In this document: one piece after another, positions 1 through 9,149 of the stretch
How the letters are laid out: every line of letters starts with the position of its first letter
How positions within the stretch are numbered: position 1 is the first letter of the stretch
Assembly (NCBI GenBank): GCA_903822185.1
Contig: CAIJOA010000011.1
Location: 124,001-188,000 of the forward strand
From: an uncultured Rhodospirillales bacterium
Lineage (GTDB): Bacteria > Pseudomonadota > Alphaproteobacteria > ATCC43930 > CGMCC-115725
Reading direction: 5' to 3'
Length of the DNA stretch: 64,000 nucleotides
The notes under the pieces: generated by a model
Seen by the model: the letters and a program-made list of their open reading frames with translations, nothing else
Database searches by the model: none
What the model was told of the DNA's origin: nothing
Program-made: the position numbers and the translations under genes

Positions 1-1673
1 TCGCCGCCCTTCCCCTGGCTTTGGTCATGCTGCTTCTCGCCGTGATCTTGTGGCTCGGCTTGGCGGAGGACGTTCATAACGGCTTCTTCGGTCCCCTGAC
101 CCTGAAGCATTATCATCTCCTGATCACCAGCCCGCTGATCGCGCGGGCGATTCTGAATACACTCGGCTTCTGCCTTGTCACCGTCGCCGTGGCGATGACG
201 ATCGGCATGACGTCAGCCTGGTTGGTCGAGCGGACGGACCTTCCAGGCAAGAAGACGATCTATTCGCTGATGACGCTGGGTCTGCTGCTGCCGACCTTCT
301 TTCAGGCGATGGGATGGCTGTTCTTTCTTCATCCCCGCATCGGCATGCTGAATCAGTGGCTGGTGCAGCTTTTCGACCTCGATGACAGTCCTTTCAACAT
401 CGCCAGCATCGTCGGCATGGGGTGGGTCGAGGGCCTTGGGCTCGCGCCGCTGGCTTTTGTCATGACCAGTCCGATTCTGCGCGCGATGAATCCGGCCTTC
501 GAGGACGCCGCCCGCGTCCACGGTCTTGGACGCCGCGCCATGCTGACCAAGATCATCCTGCCGCTGATGTGGCCCGGTTTGATCGCCGCCGCGATCTACA
601 TCCTCGTCATCGGCGCCGCGACATTCGAAGTGCCGGCGATTATCGGGCTTGGCGGCAAGATCCTGACCTTCAGCACGCTCGTCTATATCAGCGTGACGCC
701 GGAAATGGGCATCCCCAACTACGGCGAAGTCGGCGCGTTGAGTATGCCGATGATCATTCTGTCGGTGCTGATGAGCTGGTGCTATTTCCGCGTCATCCGT
801 TTCGGCGATCGTTACGCCGTCATCCAGGGCCGCGGCTACCGTCCGAGATTGATGCAGTTGGGTCCATGGATGTGGCTCGGCTGGGGATTGCTCGCCACCT
901 ACTTCATTATGGCGATTATCCTACCATTGCTGATGATGGCTTGGGCGGCGTTCCTGCCTTTCTTCCAGCCCTTTTCGGCCCGTGCGATCAGCCAATTGAC
1001 CCTGGCGAATTTCCAGCAAATTCCCCTGACCTTGATCGGGCGCGCCGCCATCAATTCGCTGATCCTGATGGTCAGCGTCCCCATTGCCGCCGTGGTCTTC
1101 GGACTGGCGATTTCCTGGGTCGTCATTCGGTCAGGGATCAAAGGCCGTTATTTTTTCGACTGGATCGCGTTCCTGCCCCATGCCGTACCGAGCGTGATCT
1201 TCGCCATCTCTTTCCTGGCATTGGCGCTCTTTCTCCTGCCCAGCAATTTCCATCTCTACGGCACGATCTTCATCGTCATGCTGGTCTATGTCGTCGTGCG
1301 GTTGAGCTTCACGACGCGCGTTCTCAATGGCGCGCTGCTGCAGCTCCATGTCGAACTGGAAAATGTCGCGCAGGTAAGCGGCATTCCGATGCTCACGACA
1401 ATGCGCAAGATAACGCTGCCGTTGCTCGCGCCGGCGATTCTCAATCTGTGCTTGTGGAACGCCCTCCTGACATTTCGTGAATTGACGGTCGCGGCGTTTC
1501 TGGTGACGCAAGACAATATCACCCTCCCCGTCGTGGTCTGGGGCATATGGCAATCGGGCGGGCTTGGCCCTGCCGCAGCCTTGTCGCTGCTGTTCCTCAC
1601 CGCGCTTTTCCCGGTGATCATCGTCTATTGGATTGTCGGCATGCGCGCCCTCGGCGGCGCCGGCCATCCCTAA
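1..1673 (+). CDS. ABC transporter fused permease, FbpB/iron(III)-type (5' partial)
   Basis: Inner-membrane permease of an FbpABC-like importer. The frame stays open to the left edge, so the TTG that opens the ORF-track entry is internal. The visible protein aligns from residue ~38 with the 593-aa permease at 6211-7992, so roughly 35 N-terminal residues lie outside the window. It is a double-length permease with two sets of membrane segments. Each half ends in an EAA-loop signature for ATPase contact (EDAARVHGLGRRA...LP near residue 165 and ENVAQVSGIPMLTT...LP near 455). An alpha/beta hydrolase gene follows after 42 bp. The cognate binding protein would lie to the left if organised like the second copy. 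Substrate unknown: the family includes ferric iron, 2-aminoethylphosphonate and other small-solute importers. Confidence 0.88.
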   Translation, partial: AALPLALVMLLLAVILWLGLAEDVHNGFFGPLTLKHYHLLITSPLIARAILNTLGFCLVTVAVAMTIGMTSAWLVERTDLPGKKTIYSLMTLGLLLPTFFQAMGWLFFLHPRIGMLNQWLVQLFDLDDSPFNIASIVGMGWVEGLGLAPLAFVMTSPILRAMNPAFEDAARVHGLGRRAMLTKIILPLMWPGLIAAAIYILVIGAATFEVPAIIGLGGKILTFSTLVYISVTPEMGIPNYGEVGALSMPMIILSVLMSWCYFRVIRFGDRYAVIQGRGYRPRLMQLGPWMWLGWGLLATYFIMAIILPLLMMAWAAFLPFFQPFSARAISQLTLANFQQIPLTLIGRAAINSLILMVSVPIAAVVFGLAISWVVIRSGIKGRYFFDWIAFLPHAVPSVIFAISFLALALFLLPSNFHLYGTIFIVMLVYVVVRLSFTTRVLNGALLQLHVELENVAQVSGIPMLTTMRKITLPLLAPAILNLCLWNALLTFRELTVAAFLVTQDNITLPVVVWGIWQSGGLGPAAALSLLFLTALFPVIIVYWIVGMRALGGAGHP

Positions 1674-1715
1674 TTTCAAGCCATCGTTAGAAAATAAGAG
1701 TGAGGAGATGCCGTC

Positions 1716-2843
1716 ATGATCAAAAGTGAGCCCGTCACGTTAACAGCCCAGGACGGCGTGCAATTTCACGCCCAATGGCATTACGATGATGCCGTCAAGC
1801 CGACGGCGGCAATCATGGTCGCGCACCCGACAACGGATTGGCGCAATCATTTCCTGTTGAAGCTATTGGCCGAACGCGGCATCGGCGCGCTCGGCTACGC
1901 CACCCGCTTCTCGACACGGGAGGCAGAGCTCATTTTGGAAGAGACGTTGCTCGACACGGCTGCCTCAGTCGAGTTCCTGCACAGCAAGGGTTATCGCAGC
2001 GTGCTGGGCATGGGCAGCAGCGGTGGTGCCGAAATCTTCGCTGGCTACCAAAGTGAAGCGACGAAGCCGACGATCAAAGGAACGCCGCTGGGCGATGCTC
2101 CCGATCTCACCAAGGCCAAGCTGCCGCCGCTCGCGGGTCTCGTCTTTCTCAACCCGCATTTGGGACGCCCGTTCAGCTTGACGCGCGGCCTCGACCCGTC
2201 GGTCGGCGGCGATAACGGCAACGATCCGCTGCAATACGATGCGGATCTCGATCTTTACAATCCAAAGAACGGCCCGCCCTTTTCGGACGACTTCAAGAAT
2301 CGCTACGAAGCGGCGCAGATCGAGCGCAACCACAAGATCACGCGCTGGTGCCAGGAAACGATCAAGAAGATCGAGAAGGCGGGAAATCCTCTGATGAAAG
2401 ATATTCCTTTCATCGTCCATCGCACCGACGCAGCCCTGTTGCAGCGGGACACCTCGCTCGAGAAGACCGATCGCTCGGGTAAAACGATCTGGAACGAAGA
2501 TCCCCACTACGCCAACTACAATCCGGGTCCGATGCGCGGCCCACGGACCCGGTTGCGAATTTTCACGATGAAGTCATGGATCAGTCAGCGTGGCCTCTCG
2601 ACGTCCGTATTCGATGTGGTGCACCACATCAAGAATTGCCACGTCCCGACGATCGTGCTGTGCGGCACCGCCGAGGAAGGCGGGCCATCCCATTCGAAGC
2701 ATATCTACGACGCCGTACCCGATCCGAAAAAGAAGATGACCTGGATCAAGGATGCCACTCACTTCATGAGCGGTCAGGACGCACAGCAAAATGAAACGGC
2801 CGATTTGATCGTCGATTGGCTGAAAGAGCGCAGTATCGTTTGA
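1716..2843 (+). CDS. alpha/beta hydrolase, permease-linked paralogue A
   Basis: A 375-aa alpha/beta-hydrolase-fold protein with no signal peptide, so cytoplasmic. A GAGGAG ribosome site precedes the ATG. The nucleophile elbow is GSSGG (GxSxG form) near residue 90 and the likely catalytic His is in DATHFMSGQ near the C-terminus. It is clearly paralogous to the protein at 5110-6207, sharing the HPTxDWRN N-terminal motif, a DPSVGG block, NHKITRWCQ and HRTDA. Both paralogues directly follow a fused ABC permease gene, so hydrolysis of the imported compound is a reasonable inference. The exact ester or amide substrate cannot be told. It converges on the dehydrogenase gene, with only 10 bp between stop codons and no clear terminator. 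Confidence 0.85.
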   Translation: MIKSEPVTLTAQDGVQFHAQWHYDDAVKPTAAIMVAHPTTDWRNHFLLKLLAERGIGALGYATRFSTREAELILEETLLDTAASVEFLHSKGYRSVLGMGSSGGAEIFAGYQSEATKPTIKGTPLGDAPDLTKAKLPPLAGLVFLNPHLGRPFSLTRGLDPSVGGDNGNDPLQYDADLDLYNPKNGPPFSDDFKNRYEAAQIERNHKITRWCQETIKKIEKAGNPLMKDIPFIVHRTDAALLQRDTSLEKTDRSGKTIWNEDPHYANYNPGPMRGPRTRLRIFTMKSWISQRGLSTSVFDVVHHIKNCHVPTIVLCGTAEEGGPSHSKHIYDAVPDPKKKMTWIKDATHFMSGQDAQQNETADLIVDWLKERSIV

Positions 2844-2853
2844 TAATCGAAAC

Positions 2854-3969
2854 CTACTTCGACGCCATCCCTAGGGGCCGTGACGGAATCACGGAAACAT
2901 GGATGGCGTCGGGCAGGCCTTGGCCGCCGATCGAGCGGATTGCCAGATCGACTTCGTCTAACGAGAATTGATGGGTCGCCATCAATTCGATCGGATAATC
3001 CCCCGAGGAAATCATTTCGATCGCCGTTTCAACGGCCTGGTAGCTATGCCCACGCGCGGCCTTTAGGGTGACGCGCTTCGCGTTCATCTCGGTCGCCGGG
3101 AAATTCGCGATGGTGCCACCATAAGCGAACACGACCGTCCCTGACTTTCGGACGCATTTGAGCGCATCCGACAAGGTATTCGGCCCACCCGCGACATCCA
3201 ACACGGCATCGACACCTTCACCGCCCGTGATATCACGAACGCGCTGCACGAGGTCTTCCGTCTCGACATCTACCGTCACATGCGCGCCGAACTTGCGCGC
3301 CACCTCGAGCCGGCCTGCATCTCGCGCCAAGCCGCTGACGATGATCAATTTCGCGCCGAGATGTTTTGCCGCCATGACCGCAGCGATGCCTTGCTGACCC
3401 GGCCCTTGGATCAAGATGGATTGGCCCATCTTCAATCCCGCCTCGAACAGCGTCCATTGCACGCCGTTGCTCATCGGGATCGACATCGCCAAATGATTGG
3501 CCGGGACGTTCTCCTTCACCCGGTGAATGACCGAGTGAGGATGCATATACATGAATTCGCTGTATCCACCCCAGAGCGCCGGGTCCATGGCGATCGGCGA
3601 CGAGCCATAGCGCAAGACGGTATCCGCTGCGCCGCGCGCTTCCGTCTGCGCACAAAGTCGGAAATCACCCGAACGGCAAAACGAACACTGCCCGCACGGC
3701 AAATATTCTTCAAGGGCGATCCGGTCACCTTCCTTGAGCTTCCAATTGCGCATTGCCAGCGAGCCGAGCTGCGCGACCCGGGCGATATTCTCGTGCCCCA
3801 TGATGCGCGGCGTCTTGCTTTGCCGGTAATTGCGCCAGTCAGAGCCGCAGATTCCCGCCGCTTCAATCTTCAGCAGACCCGCATCCGATTCGATTTCCGG
3901 AATAGGAAATTCCCGCAATTCCGTTTTCATGATGTCGGTGCTGACGGCGGCCAGCGACTTCTCAGCCAT
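2854..3969 (-). CDS. zinc-dependent alcohol dehydrogenase-like oxidoreductase (MDR superfamily)
   Basis: A 371-aa medium-chain dehydrogenase/reductase. Catalytic zinc ligands are visible in GICGSDW (Cys) and GHEN (His-Glu). The structural zinc site is the four-cysteine stretch CGQCSFCRSGDFRLC. The Rossmann nucleotide-binding turn is GPGQQGIAAVMAAKHLGA. Members oxidise alcohols or polyols or reduce aldehydes and ketones with NAD(P)H. It is the last gene of a ten-gene minus-strand run that includes an ABC importer and hydrolases, so it probably acts on a breakdown product of the imported compound. Substrate not identifiable. It starts 23 bp after the upstream ATPase gene. Confidence 0.88.
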   Translation of the reverse strand: MAEKSLAAVSTDIMKTELREFPIPEIESDAGLLKIEAAGICGSDWRNYRQSKTPRIMGHENIARVAQLGSLAMRNWKLKEGDRIALEEYLPCGQCSFCRSGDFRLCAQTEARGAADTVLRYGSSPIAMDPALWGGYSEFMYMHPHSVIHRVKENVPANHLAMSIPMSNGVQWTLFEAGLKMGQSILIQGPGQQGIAAVMAAKHLGAKLIIVSGLARDAGRLEVARKFGAHVTVDVETEDLVQRVRDITGGEGVDAVLDVAGGPNTLSDALKCVRKSGTVVFAYGGTIANFPATEMNAKRVTLKAARGHSYQAVETAIEMISSGDYPIELMATHQFSLDEVDLAIRSIGGQGLPDAIHVSVIPSRPLGMASK

Positions 3970-3992
3970 GGGCTTCTTCCTCGATCGGCAGA

Positions 3993-5069
3993 CTAATGCG
4001 CCGCATAGACCAGCATTTCGGCGGCTTCCATCTGGCAGAATACATTTTTGGCGTGATGGCGTCCCCGGAAAGGCTTTTGCGCCCGAACCTCGAAGACGAC
4101 ATCTTCCGCCATCCGAATTCTGAGCTGTATTTGCTCACCGAGGAAGATTTCTTCAATGATCTCGCCCGGAAACTCATTCGCGGCGCCGGTCGCCACCGGC
4201 ATCAGTTCGATACTGGACGGCCGGATGCCGAGTTGCACTCCGCCGGTAAGATCGCGCGTGTCGGCGAGCACACGGCCGACGGGCGTGTCGATGACGCCGG
4301 CAGAGGCTACCTGCCCTTTCAGCCAGTTCACCTGTCCCAAGAACTCGGCCACCATCGGCGTCGCCGGCATAGAAAAGAGCTGCGTAGGGGTTCCCAGTTG
4401 GATGATCCGTCCGGCATCCATCACCGCGATCTTATCCCCCAGCGCCAAGGCTTCAGACTGGTCATGGGTGACATAGAGAACCGTCACGCCGACCATCTTG
4501 GTGACGGTCAAAATCTGATGCCGCACTTCTTCGCGTAAGCGAGCATCGAGATTGCTGAGCGGTTCATCCATCAACAAAACCACCGGTTCGACTGCGAGCG
4601 ATCGCGCCAACGCCACACGCTGCTGTTGCCCGCCGCTAAGATGCGGCACCGGCCGGTCGGCGTAGCGATCCATTTGCACCAACGACAGCGCATACATAAC
4701 CCGGTCGCGAACCTTGTCCTTAGGCACCCGCTTGGCGCCGTGCGTCAGGGGTAACGCAACATTCTGATAAACCGTCATGTGTGGCCAAACGGCATAAGAT
4801 TGAAAAACCATGCCCAGCCCGCGGTCTTCGGGCCGAACGAAGACGTTCTTGGCGCCGGAATAGATCAGCCGGTCGGCAAGATAAATTTCACCACCCTGCG
4901 GCGTGTCGATGCCGGCGACACAACGGAGTAAGGTTGATTTTCCCGATCCGCTGGGACCGAGCAGAACAAAGAACTCGCCCTTCTCGACGTTGAGATCGAT
5001 GCTGGGCAGCGCCGTGAAGACACCGTCTTTGACGGCGAATTCTTTGCGCAATTGGTTGATCCTGATCAT
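3993..5069 (-). CDS. ABC transporter ATP-binding protein, FbpC/PotA-like
   Basis: A 358-aa ATPase of an importer. Walker A is GPSGSGKST, the Q-loop region MVFQSYAVWPHMTV, the signature LSGGQQQR and Walker B VLLMDEP, followed by a C-terminal TOBE-like region (about residues 280-358) typical of the FbpC/PotA/UgpC group. It probably powers the permease at 6211-7992 and may also serve the left-edge permease, since no other ATPase gene of this type is in the window. It follows the hydrolase gene by 40 bp in the same minus-strand run. Confidence 0.92.
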   Translation of the reverse strand: MIRINQLRKEFAVKDGVFTALPSIDLNVEKGEFFVLLGPSGSGKSTLLRCVAGIDTPQGGEIYLADRLIYSGAKNVFVRPEDRGLGMVFQSYAVWPHMTVYQNVALPLTHGAKRVPKDKVRDRVMYALSLVQMDRYADRPVPHLSGGQQQRVALARSLAVEPVVLLMDEPLSNLDARLREEVRHQILTVTKMVGVTVLYVTHDQSEALALGDKIAVMDAGRIIQLGTPTQLFSMPATPMVAEFLGQVNWLKGQVASAGVIDTPVGRVLADTRDLTGGVQLGIRPSSIELMPVATGAANEFPGEIIEEIFLGEQIQLRIRMAEDVVFEVRAQKPFRGRHHAKNVFCQMEAAEMLVYAAH

Positions 5070-5109
5070 CTTCGCTTCGGCTCCCCTAAGACAGGCTTGG
5101 CGCCGGTCC

Positions 5110-6207
5110 TTAATTTAAGGCGCGATCATAAACCCATTTGGCGATTTCGTCCGCGATCTCCGCCTGCTTATCGGTCTGGCCGGTCATGAAATGCGTTCCA
5201 CCGTCGATCCGGACGAATTTCTTTCCGGCATCAGGCGATGTCGCGAAGGCTTTTTCGGCATGTCCCGGTCCCGCCGCATCGGCGGTTCCCCACAGCACCA
5301 AGGTCGGCACTTGGCAGCGCGGCAAGAACTTGAACAGATCGAACTGTGACGCCGCGAGGCTACGTTGGCTGAGCCAGGAACGGCAGGTCAGAATCAGCAA
5401 CCGCGTCGAAGCCCCGCGTAGCGGCCCCGGCGTATAATTCGCAACCCGCGCATCGATCCCCCACCGCGTACTTTCACGCGATTTGGATGATCCCTCCGGC
5501 GGATCGAGAAAATCCAAATTTGCGTCGGTTCGATGGATGATGACCGGAATATCCTTCATCAGCGGGTTTTCCGCGGCCTCGACCCCGCGTAACAAATCCT
5601 GGCACCATCGCGTGATCTTGTGATTACGAGCGACCTGTGCGGCGCGATATCTCTCCCGAAATTCGGAAGAGTACGGCGGTCCGTTTTCAGGGTTGTACAT
5701 ATCCAGCGCAGAATCGTAGGCGAGCGGATCATTGCCGCTTTCTCCGCCGACCGACGGATCGAGCCCCGCGGTCAGACTGAACGGCCGTCCCGCATGCGCA
5801 TTGAGCAAAACCAGCCCATCCATCGGCGCGAATTTAGCATTCGCCAACAAGTCCGGCTGGAAAGCTTCGCTTTGATAGCCGGCAGCAATTTCCCCGCCGC
5901 CGCTATAGCCGATACCGATGACCCGCTCAAAACCTTCAGCGCGAAGATAGTCAACACAGGTAGCCCAATCGAGCAAGGTATGTTCGAGGATCAATTCCGC
6001 TTCGGCATGCATGTAACGGTTCGCGCAACCGAGCGCGGCAAAGCCATGTTGCGCCAGCAACGGGAGCATGAACTGATTTCGCCAATCCGATGTCGGATGC
6101 ATCATGACGAACGCCGTCTTGCTGCGGCGCGCAACGTCGAAATGCAACCGGATGGAAAAACGAGCGCCGTCAGACGCCGTCAGTCTTTCTTCACGCTGGC
6201 TCATCAT
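5110..6207 (-). CDS. alpha/beta hydrolase, permease-linked paralogue B
   Basis: A 365-aa cytoplasmic alpha/beta-hydrolase homologous along its length to the protein at 1716-2843. The nucleophile elbow is GYSGG in GIGYSGGGE and the candidate catalytic His is in GGTHFMTGQ. The shared inserts (DPSVGGESGNDPL, NHKITRWCQDL, PLMKDIP) are not part of the generic fold and mark a distinct subfamily. Its ATG lies 3 bp after the stop of the upstream permease gene, which suggests translational coupling and a joint role. Substrate unknown. Confidence 0.85.
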   Translation of the reverse strand: MMSQREERLTASDGARFSIRLHFDVARRSKTAFVMMHPTSDWRNQFMLPLLAQHGFAALGCANRYMHAEAELILEHTLLDWATCVDYLRAEGFERVIGIGYSGGGEIAAGYQSEAFQPDLLANAKFAPMDGLVLLNAHAGRPFSLTAGLDPSVGGESGNDPLAYDSALDMYNPENGPPYSSEFRERYRAAQVARNHKITRWCQDLLRGVEAAENPLMKDIPVIIHRTDANLDFLDPPEGSSKSRESTRWGIDARVANYTPGPLRGASTRLLILTCRSWLSQRSLAASQFDLFKFLPRCQVPTLVLWGTADAAGPGHAEKAFATSPDAGKKFVRIDGGTHFMTGQTDKQAEIADEIAKWVYDRALN

Positions 6208-6210
6208 CGG

Positions 6211-7992
6211 TCAAGCACGCGGTGTCTGTTGAAAGTCGGCGCCTGTGCGCAACGCCCAATAGGCCGCAACCAACGGAATCAGCAAAACAACGAAAACAAG
6301 CGAAACGGCGGCCGACTGTCCGGCGAGCCCGCCATTCCACAATCCCCACACCACGACCGGCAGCGTAATATTATCCTGGGTCACCATGAAAGCCGCGACG
6401 GTAAGCTCGCGATAACTCAGCAGCGCATTCCAAATCCAAAGATTGAGGATCGCCGGCAACAAGAGCGGGACGATTACTTTCCACAAAGTTGCCAGCGTAC
6501 GGATACCGCTGACGTAAGCCGCATCTTCAAGTTCGCGATTGATCTGCAACAATGCACCGTTCAGCACCCGTGTGACGAGGCTGATACGAACCAAGACAAA
6601 CACCATCAAAAGGATCGAAACCGTTCCATAAAAGGGAACAGTTTTCGGAAGAATGAATAAGGCGAAGATCACCGCTGCGACAGCGAAGATCAGGCTGGGC
6701 ACGGCATGTGGGAGAAATGAAATCCAATCGTAAAGGAAGCGTCCGCGAAGATTGGATCGGACAACGATCCACGAGATCGCCAGCCCGAACATCAACGAGA
6801 GCGTCGGTACCCAGAAGACTAACGTTAAGGTGTTGCGCGCGCCCCGCCACACCAGCCCCCAATCGATGACGGTGAAGTTGGCCAAAGATATTTGCGACAA
6901 AGCCTCGACGGAGAACGGCTGAAAATAGGGCAGCAACGACGCCCAGATCATCATCGTCAGCGGCATGAGCTTCGACATCAAAAAATAAAGCCCAAGCCCC
7001 GACCAGCACAGCCACATCTTATTGCCGAGCGGAACCAGTTTCGGCCGATAGCCGCGCCCCTGAATGACGCCATAGCGATGGGAAAGCCGGATCACCCGGA
7101 AATACCACCAACTCAAGAACGCCGACAAAACGATGAGCACGACACTCACCGCGCCGACGAAGCCGTAGTTGGGAATGCCAGTGTCGGGCGCGATTTTGAC
7201 ATAGACGACAGTCGCAAAGGTGAAGATACGATTGCCCAAACCAATGATGGCGGGGACTTCGAACGCGGCAAAGGCAATGACCGAAATATAAATGGCGGTG
7301 GCGAGCAGCGCCGGCCAGATCAGCGGTAAGACGACGTAGCGCAACGTCTGCCAACGGCGCAGGCCATGCACAGTCGATGCTTCTTCCAGCGACGGATTGA
7401 GCGCCTTGAAAATCGGACTGGTCATCATGAATGCCATGGAGGCAAGCCCCAAGCCTTCAACCCACCCCATACCGACAACGTTGGCGATGCTAACCGGCGC
7501 CGAATCAAGCGAGAATAGGTCCATCATCCAGCGGTTGAACATGCCGATGCGCGGGTGAAGGAAAAACACCCACCCCATCGCCATGAAGAAAGTCGGCACC
7601 AGAAGACCCACCGTCATGATGACATAGACGAGGCGCTTGCCCGGAAGATCCGTTCGTTCGACGAGCCACGCCACGGAGCCGCCTATGCTCATCGCCGTGA
7701 TGACTGTAACGACCGTGAACTCGACAGTATTGACCAGCGAGCTGTAGATCAGCGGATCGCCGAGAAGCGTCTTAAAGTGGCGCAGCGTGAAGGATGTGCT
7801 GAGGCCGCTATTGATGTTATCGACGACGCTGACATCGATGATCACGCCCAGAAGTATCAGGACGATGACCAACGGCAACGCCGCGAGAAAGAAGACGAAA
7901 GGCCGTCCGTTCAGGTGACGCACGATCGGCCAATGCCCCGTGGCGGATGACACCACCGTCGCATCTTTTCCGGCGACAAACGGCGCTACCAT
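6211..7992 (-). CDS. ABC transporter fused permease, FbpB/iron(III)-type
   Basis: A 593-aa inner-membrane protein with two permease domains of about six membrane segments each. EAA loops are seen in each half (EASTVHGLRRWQTLRYVVLP and EDAAYVSGIRTLATLWKVIVP). It is a paralogue of the left-edge permease. A periplasmic binding protein lies upstream, a hydrolase immediately downstream and the ATPase after that, giving a complete importer. Fused double permeases of this sort occur in iron(III) and 2-aminoethylphosphonate-type systems. The neighbouring catabolic enzymes argue for an organic substrate rather than iron, but that is inference. Confidence 0.92.
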   Translation of the reverse strand: MVAPFVAGKDATVVSSATGHWPIVRHLNGRPFVFFLAALPLVIVLILLGVIIDVSVVDNINSGLSTSFTLRHFKTLLGDPLIYSSLVNTVEFTVVTVITAMSIGGSVAWLVERTDLPGKRLVYVIMTVGLLVPTFFMAMGWVFFLHPRIGMFNRWMMDLFSLDSAPVSIANVVGMGWVEGLGLASMAFMMTSPIFKALNPSLEEASTVHGLRRWQTLRYVVLPLIWPALLATAIYISVIAFAAFEVPAIIGLGNRIFTFATVVYVKIAPDTGIPNYGFVGAVSVVLIVLSAFLSWWYFRVIRLSHRYGVIQGRGYRPKLVPLGNKMWLCWSGLGLYFLMSKLMPLTMMIWASLLPYFQPFSVEALSQISLANFTVIDWGLVWRGARNTLTLVFWVPTLSLMFGLAISWIVVRSNLRGRFLYDWISFLPHAVPSLIFAVAAVIFALFILPKTVPFYGTVSILLMVFVLVRISLVTRVLNGALLQINRELEDAAYVSGIRTLATLWKVIVPLLLPAILNLWIWNALLSYRELTVAAFMVTQDNITLPVVVWGLWNGGLAGQSAAVSLVFVVLLIPLVAAYWALRTGADFQQTPRA

Positions 7993-8034
7993 CTTGCTTC
8001 CTCAAAAATCATGCGACGCTCGAAAGAACCAAGG

Positions 8035-9117
8035 CTATTTCGTCTGGAGTATCTTTTGAAATTCCTCGCGATAGCCTTCCATCTCCTTTTCACGCTGGAT
8101 CAGTTCGTCGGGAAACTGCGCGATGATTTTGGCGCCGGAGGCTTCGATCGCTTTTGCCTGCTTATAGGCCGGCGTGCCTTCGACATAATGCGATGAGGTG
8201 TAGCCGTATTTTTGGATGATCGCCTGTCCCTCCGGAGTCGTGACGTAACCGACGAAAAGTTTTGCCAAATTCGGATGGGTGCTGTTCTTGGGAACGCCGA
8301 GGAACCAATTGGTCGTGATGGCGGCATCTTCGAGAATGGCCTCCTGCATGGGTCCACCATTTTCGACAGCCAGCCGCTCGTCACCTCGGCCGCAATCGAA
8401 GAAAAACAAAATGAACTCGCCACTCGCCAGGCGTTCGTATTCGCCGCAACGGATCAGCCCCCCGGCCCATTGAGACGTCTTCTGGACAATGGGGCGCATC
8501 GCGTCGATGCCGAAATGCAGCGCCAAACGATCGAAAGTCCCGGCATAAGGTGTCGAGGCGATTCTTCCCTTCCATTTCGGATTGAAGATATCGGCCATCT
8601 TCTTCGGCACTTCGTCCGGCTTGATGAACTTGGTGTTGTAATAAGCGCCGCTGAACAGCGACACGATTTGCACGGCTTCACCGTTCTTAGTCCGCATTTC
8701 GGGACGAATATTGTCGAAATAATCGTTCCAATTAATCGGTGTCAGCGCAGACGCCTCCATCGAAGCGATGATCGTGGTTTCGGCGCCCAGCAACACGTCG
8801 GTCGTGTTCGGCCGACCGGCCTGTATTTCCTGAACCACCCTGCTTGCCATCTGGGGAAAGGATGGGCCGGGCGTGAAATTGATCGAGATCGACGTCCCAT
8901 ACATCTTGTTCATGCCGTCCTGCAGCGCGCGCGCGCCGTTGGCTGCACCAAGCGACGGACCCCAGACGATATTGAGCGTCTTTTCTTCCTGCGCCGCTTT
9001 GATCAAAGCCTCGAGAGCCGGCTTCAGTGCATCGGCAGCATGGGCACTACCTGTGCAGGCAAGCGCGATCGCCATGGTAATCCCGCACAACCACTGCCGC
9101 GGCATCGCTTCTAACAT
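8035..9117 (-). CDS. ABC transporter periplasmic substrate-binding protein, family 1 (FbpA-like)
   Basis: A 360-aa secreted protein with a signal peptide (hydrophobic stretch GITMAIALACTGSAHA, cleavage likely after AHA). The mature region fits the family 1 extracellular solute-binding fold of FbpA- and spermidine/putrescine-type importers, including an N-terminal LNIVWGPSLGAANG strand and ADIFNPKWKGRIA, close to the ADL.DPKWKGKI block common in this group. It precedes the permease by 42 bp, so it should deliver ligand to that permease. The ligand cannot be read from the sequence. Confidence 0.88.
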   Translation of the reverse strand: MLEAMPRQWLCGITMAIALACTGSAHAADALKPALEALIKAAQEEKTLNIVWGPSLGAANGARALQDGMNKMYGTSISINFTPGPSFPQMASRVVQEIQAGRPNTTDVLLGAETTIIASMEASALTPINWNDYFDNIRPEMRTKNGEAVQIVSLFSGAYYNTKFIKPDEVPKKMADIFNPKWKGRIASTPYAGTFDRLALHFGIDAMRPIVQKTSQWAGGLIRCGEYERLASGEFILFFFDCGRGDERLAVENGGPMQEAILEDAAITTNWFLGVPKNSTHPNLAKLFVGYVTTPEGQAIIQKYGYTSSHYVEGTPAYKQAKAIEASGAKIIAQFPDELIQREKEMEGYREEFQKILQTK

Positions 9118-9149
9118 CGATCTCTCCCTGATACTTTTATCGTCGGCTT

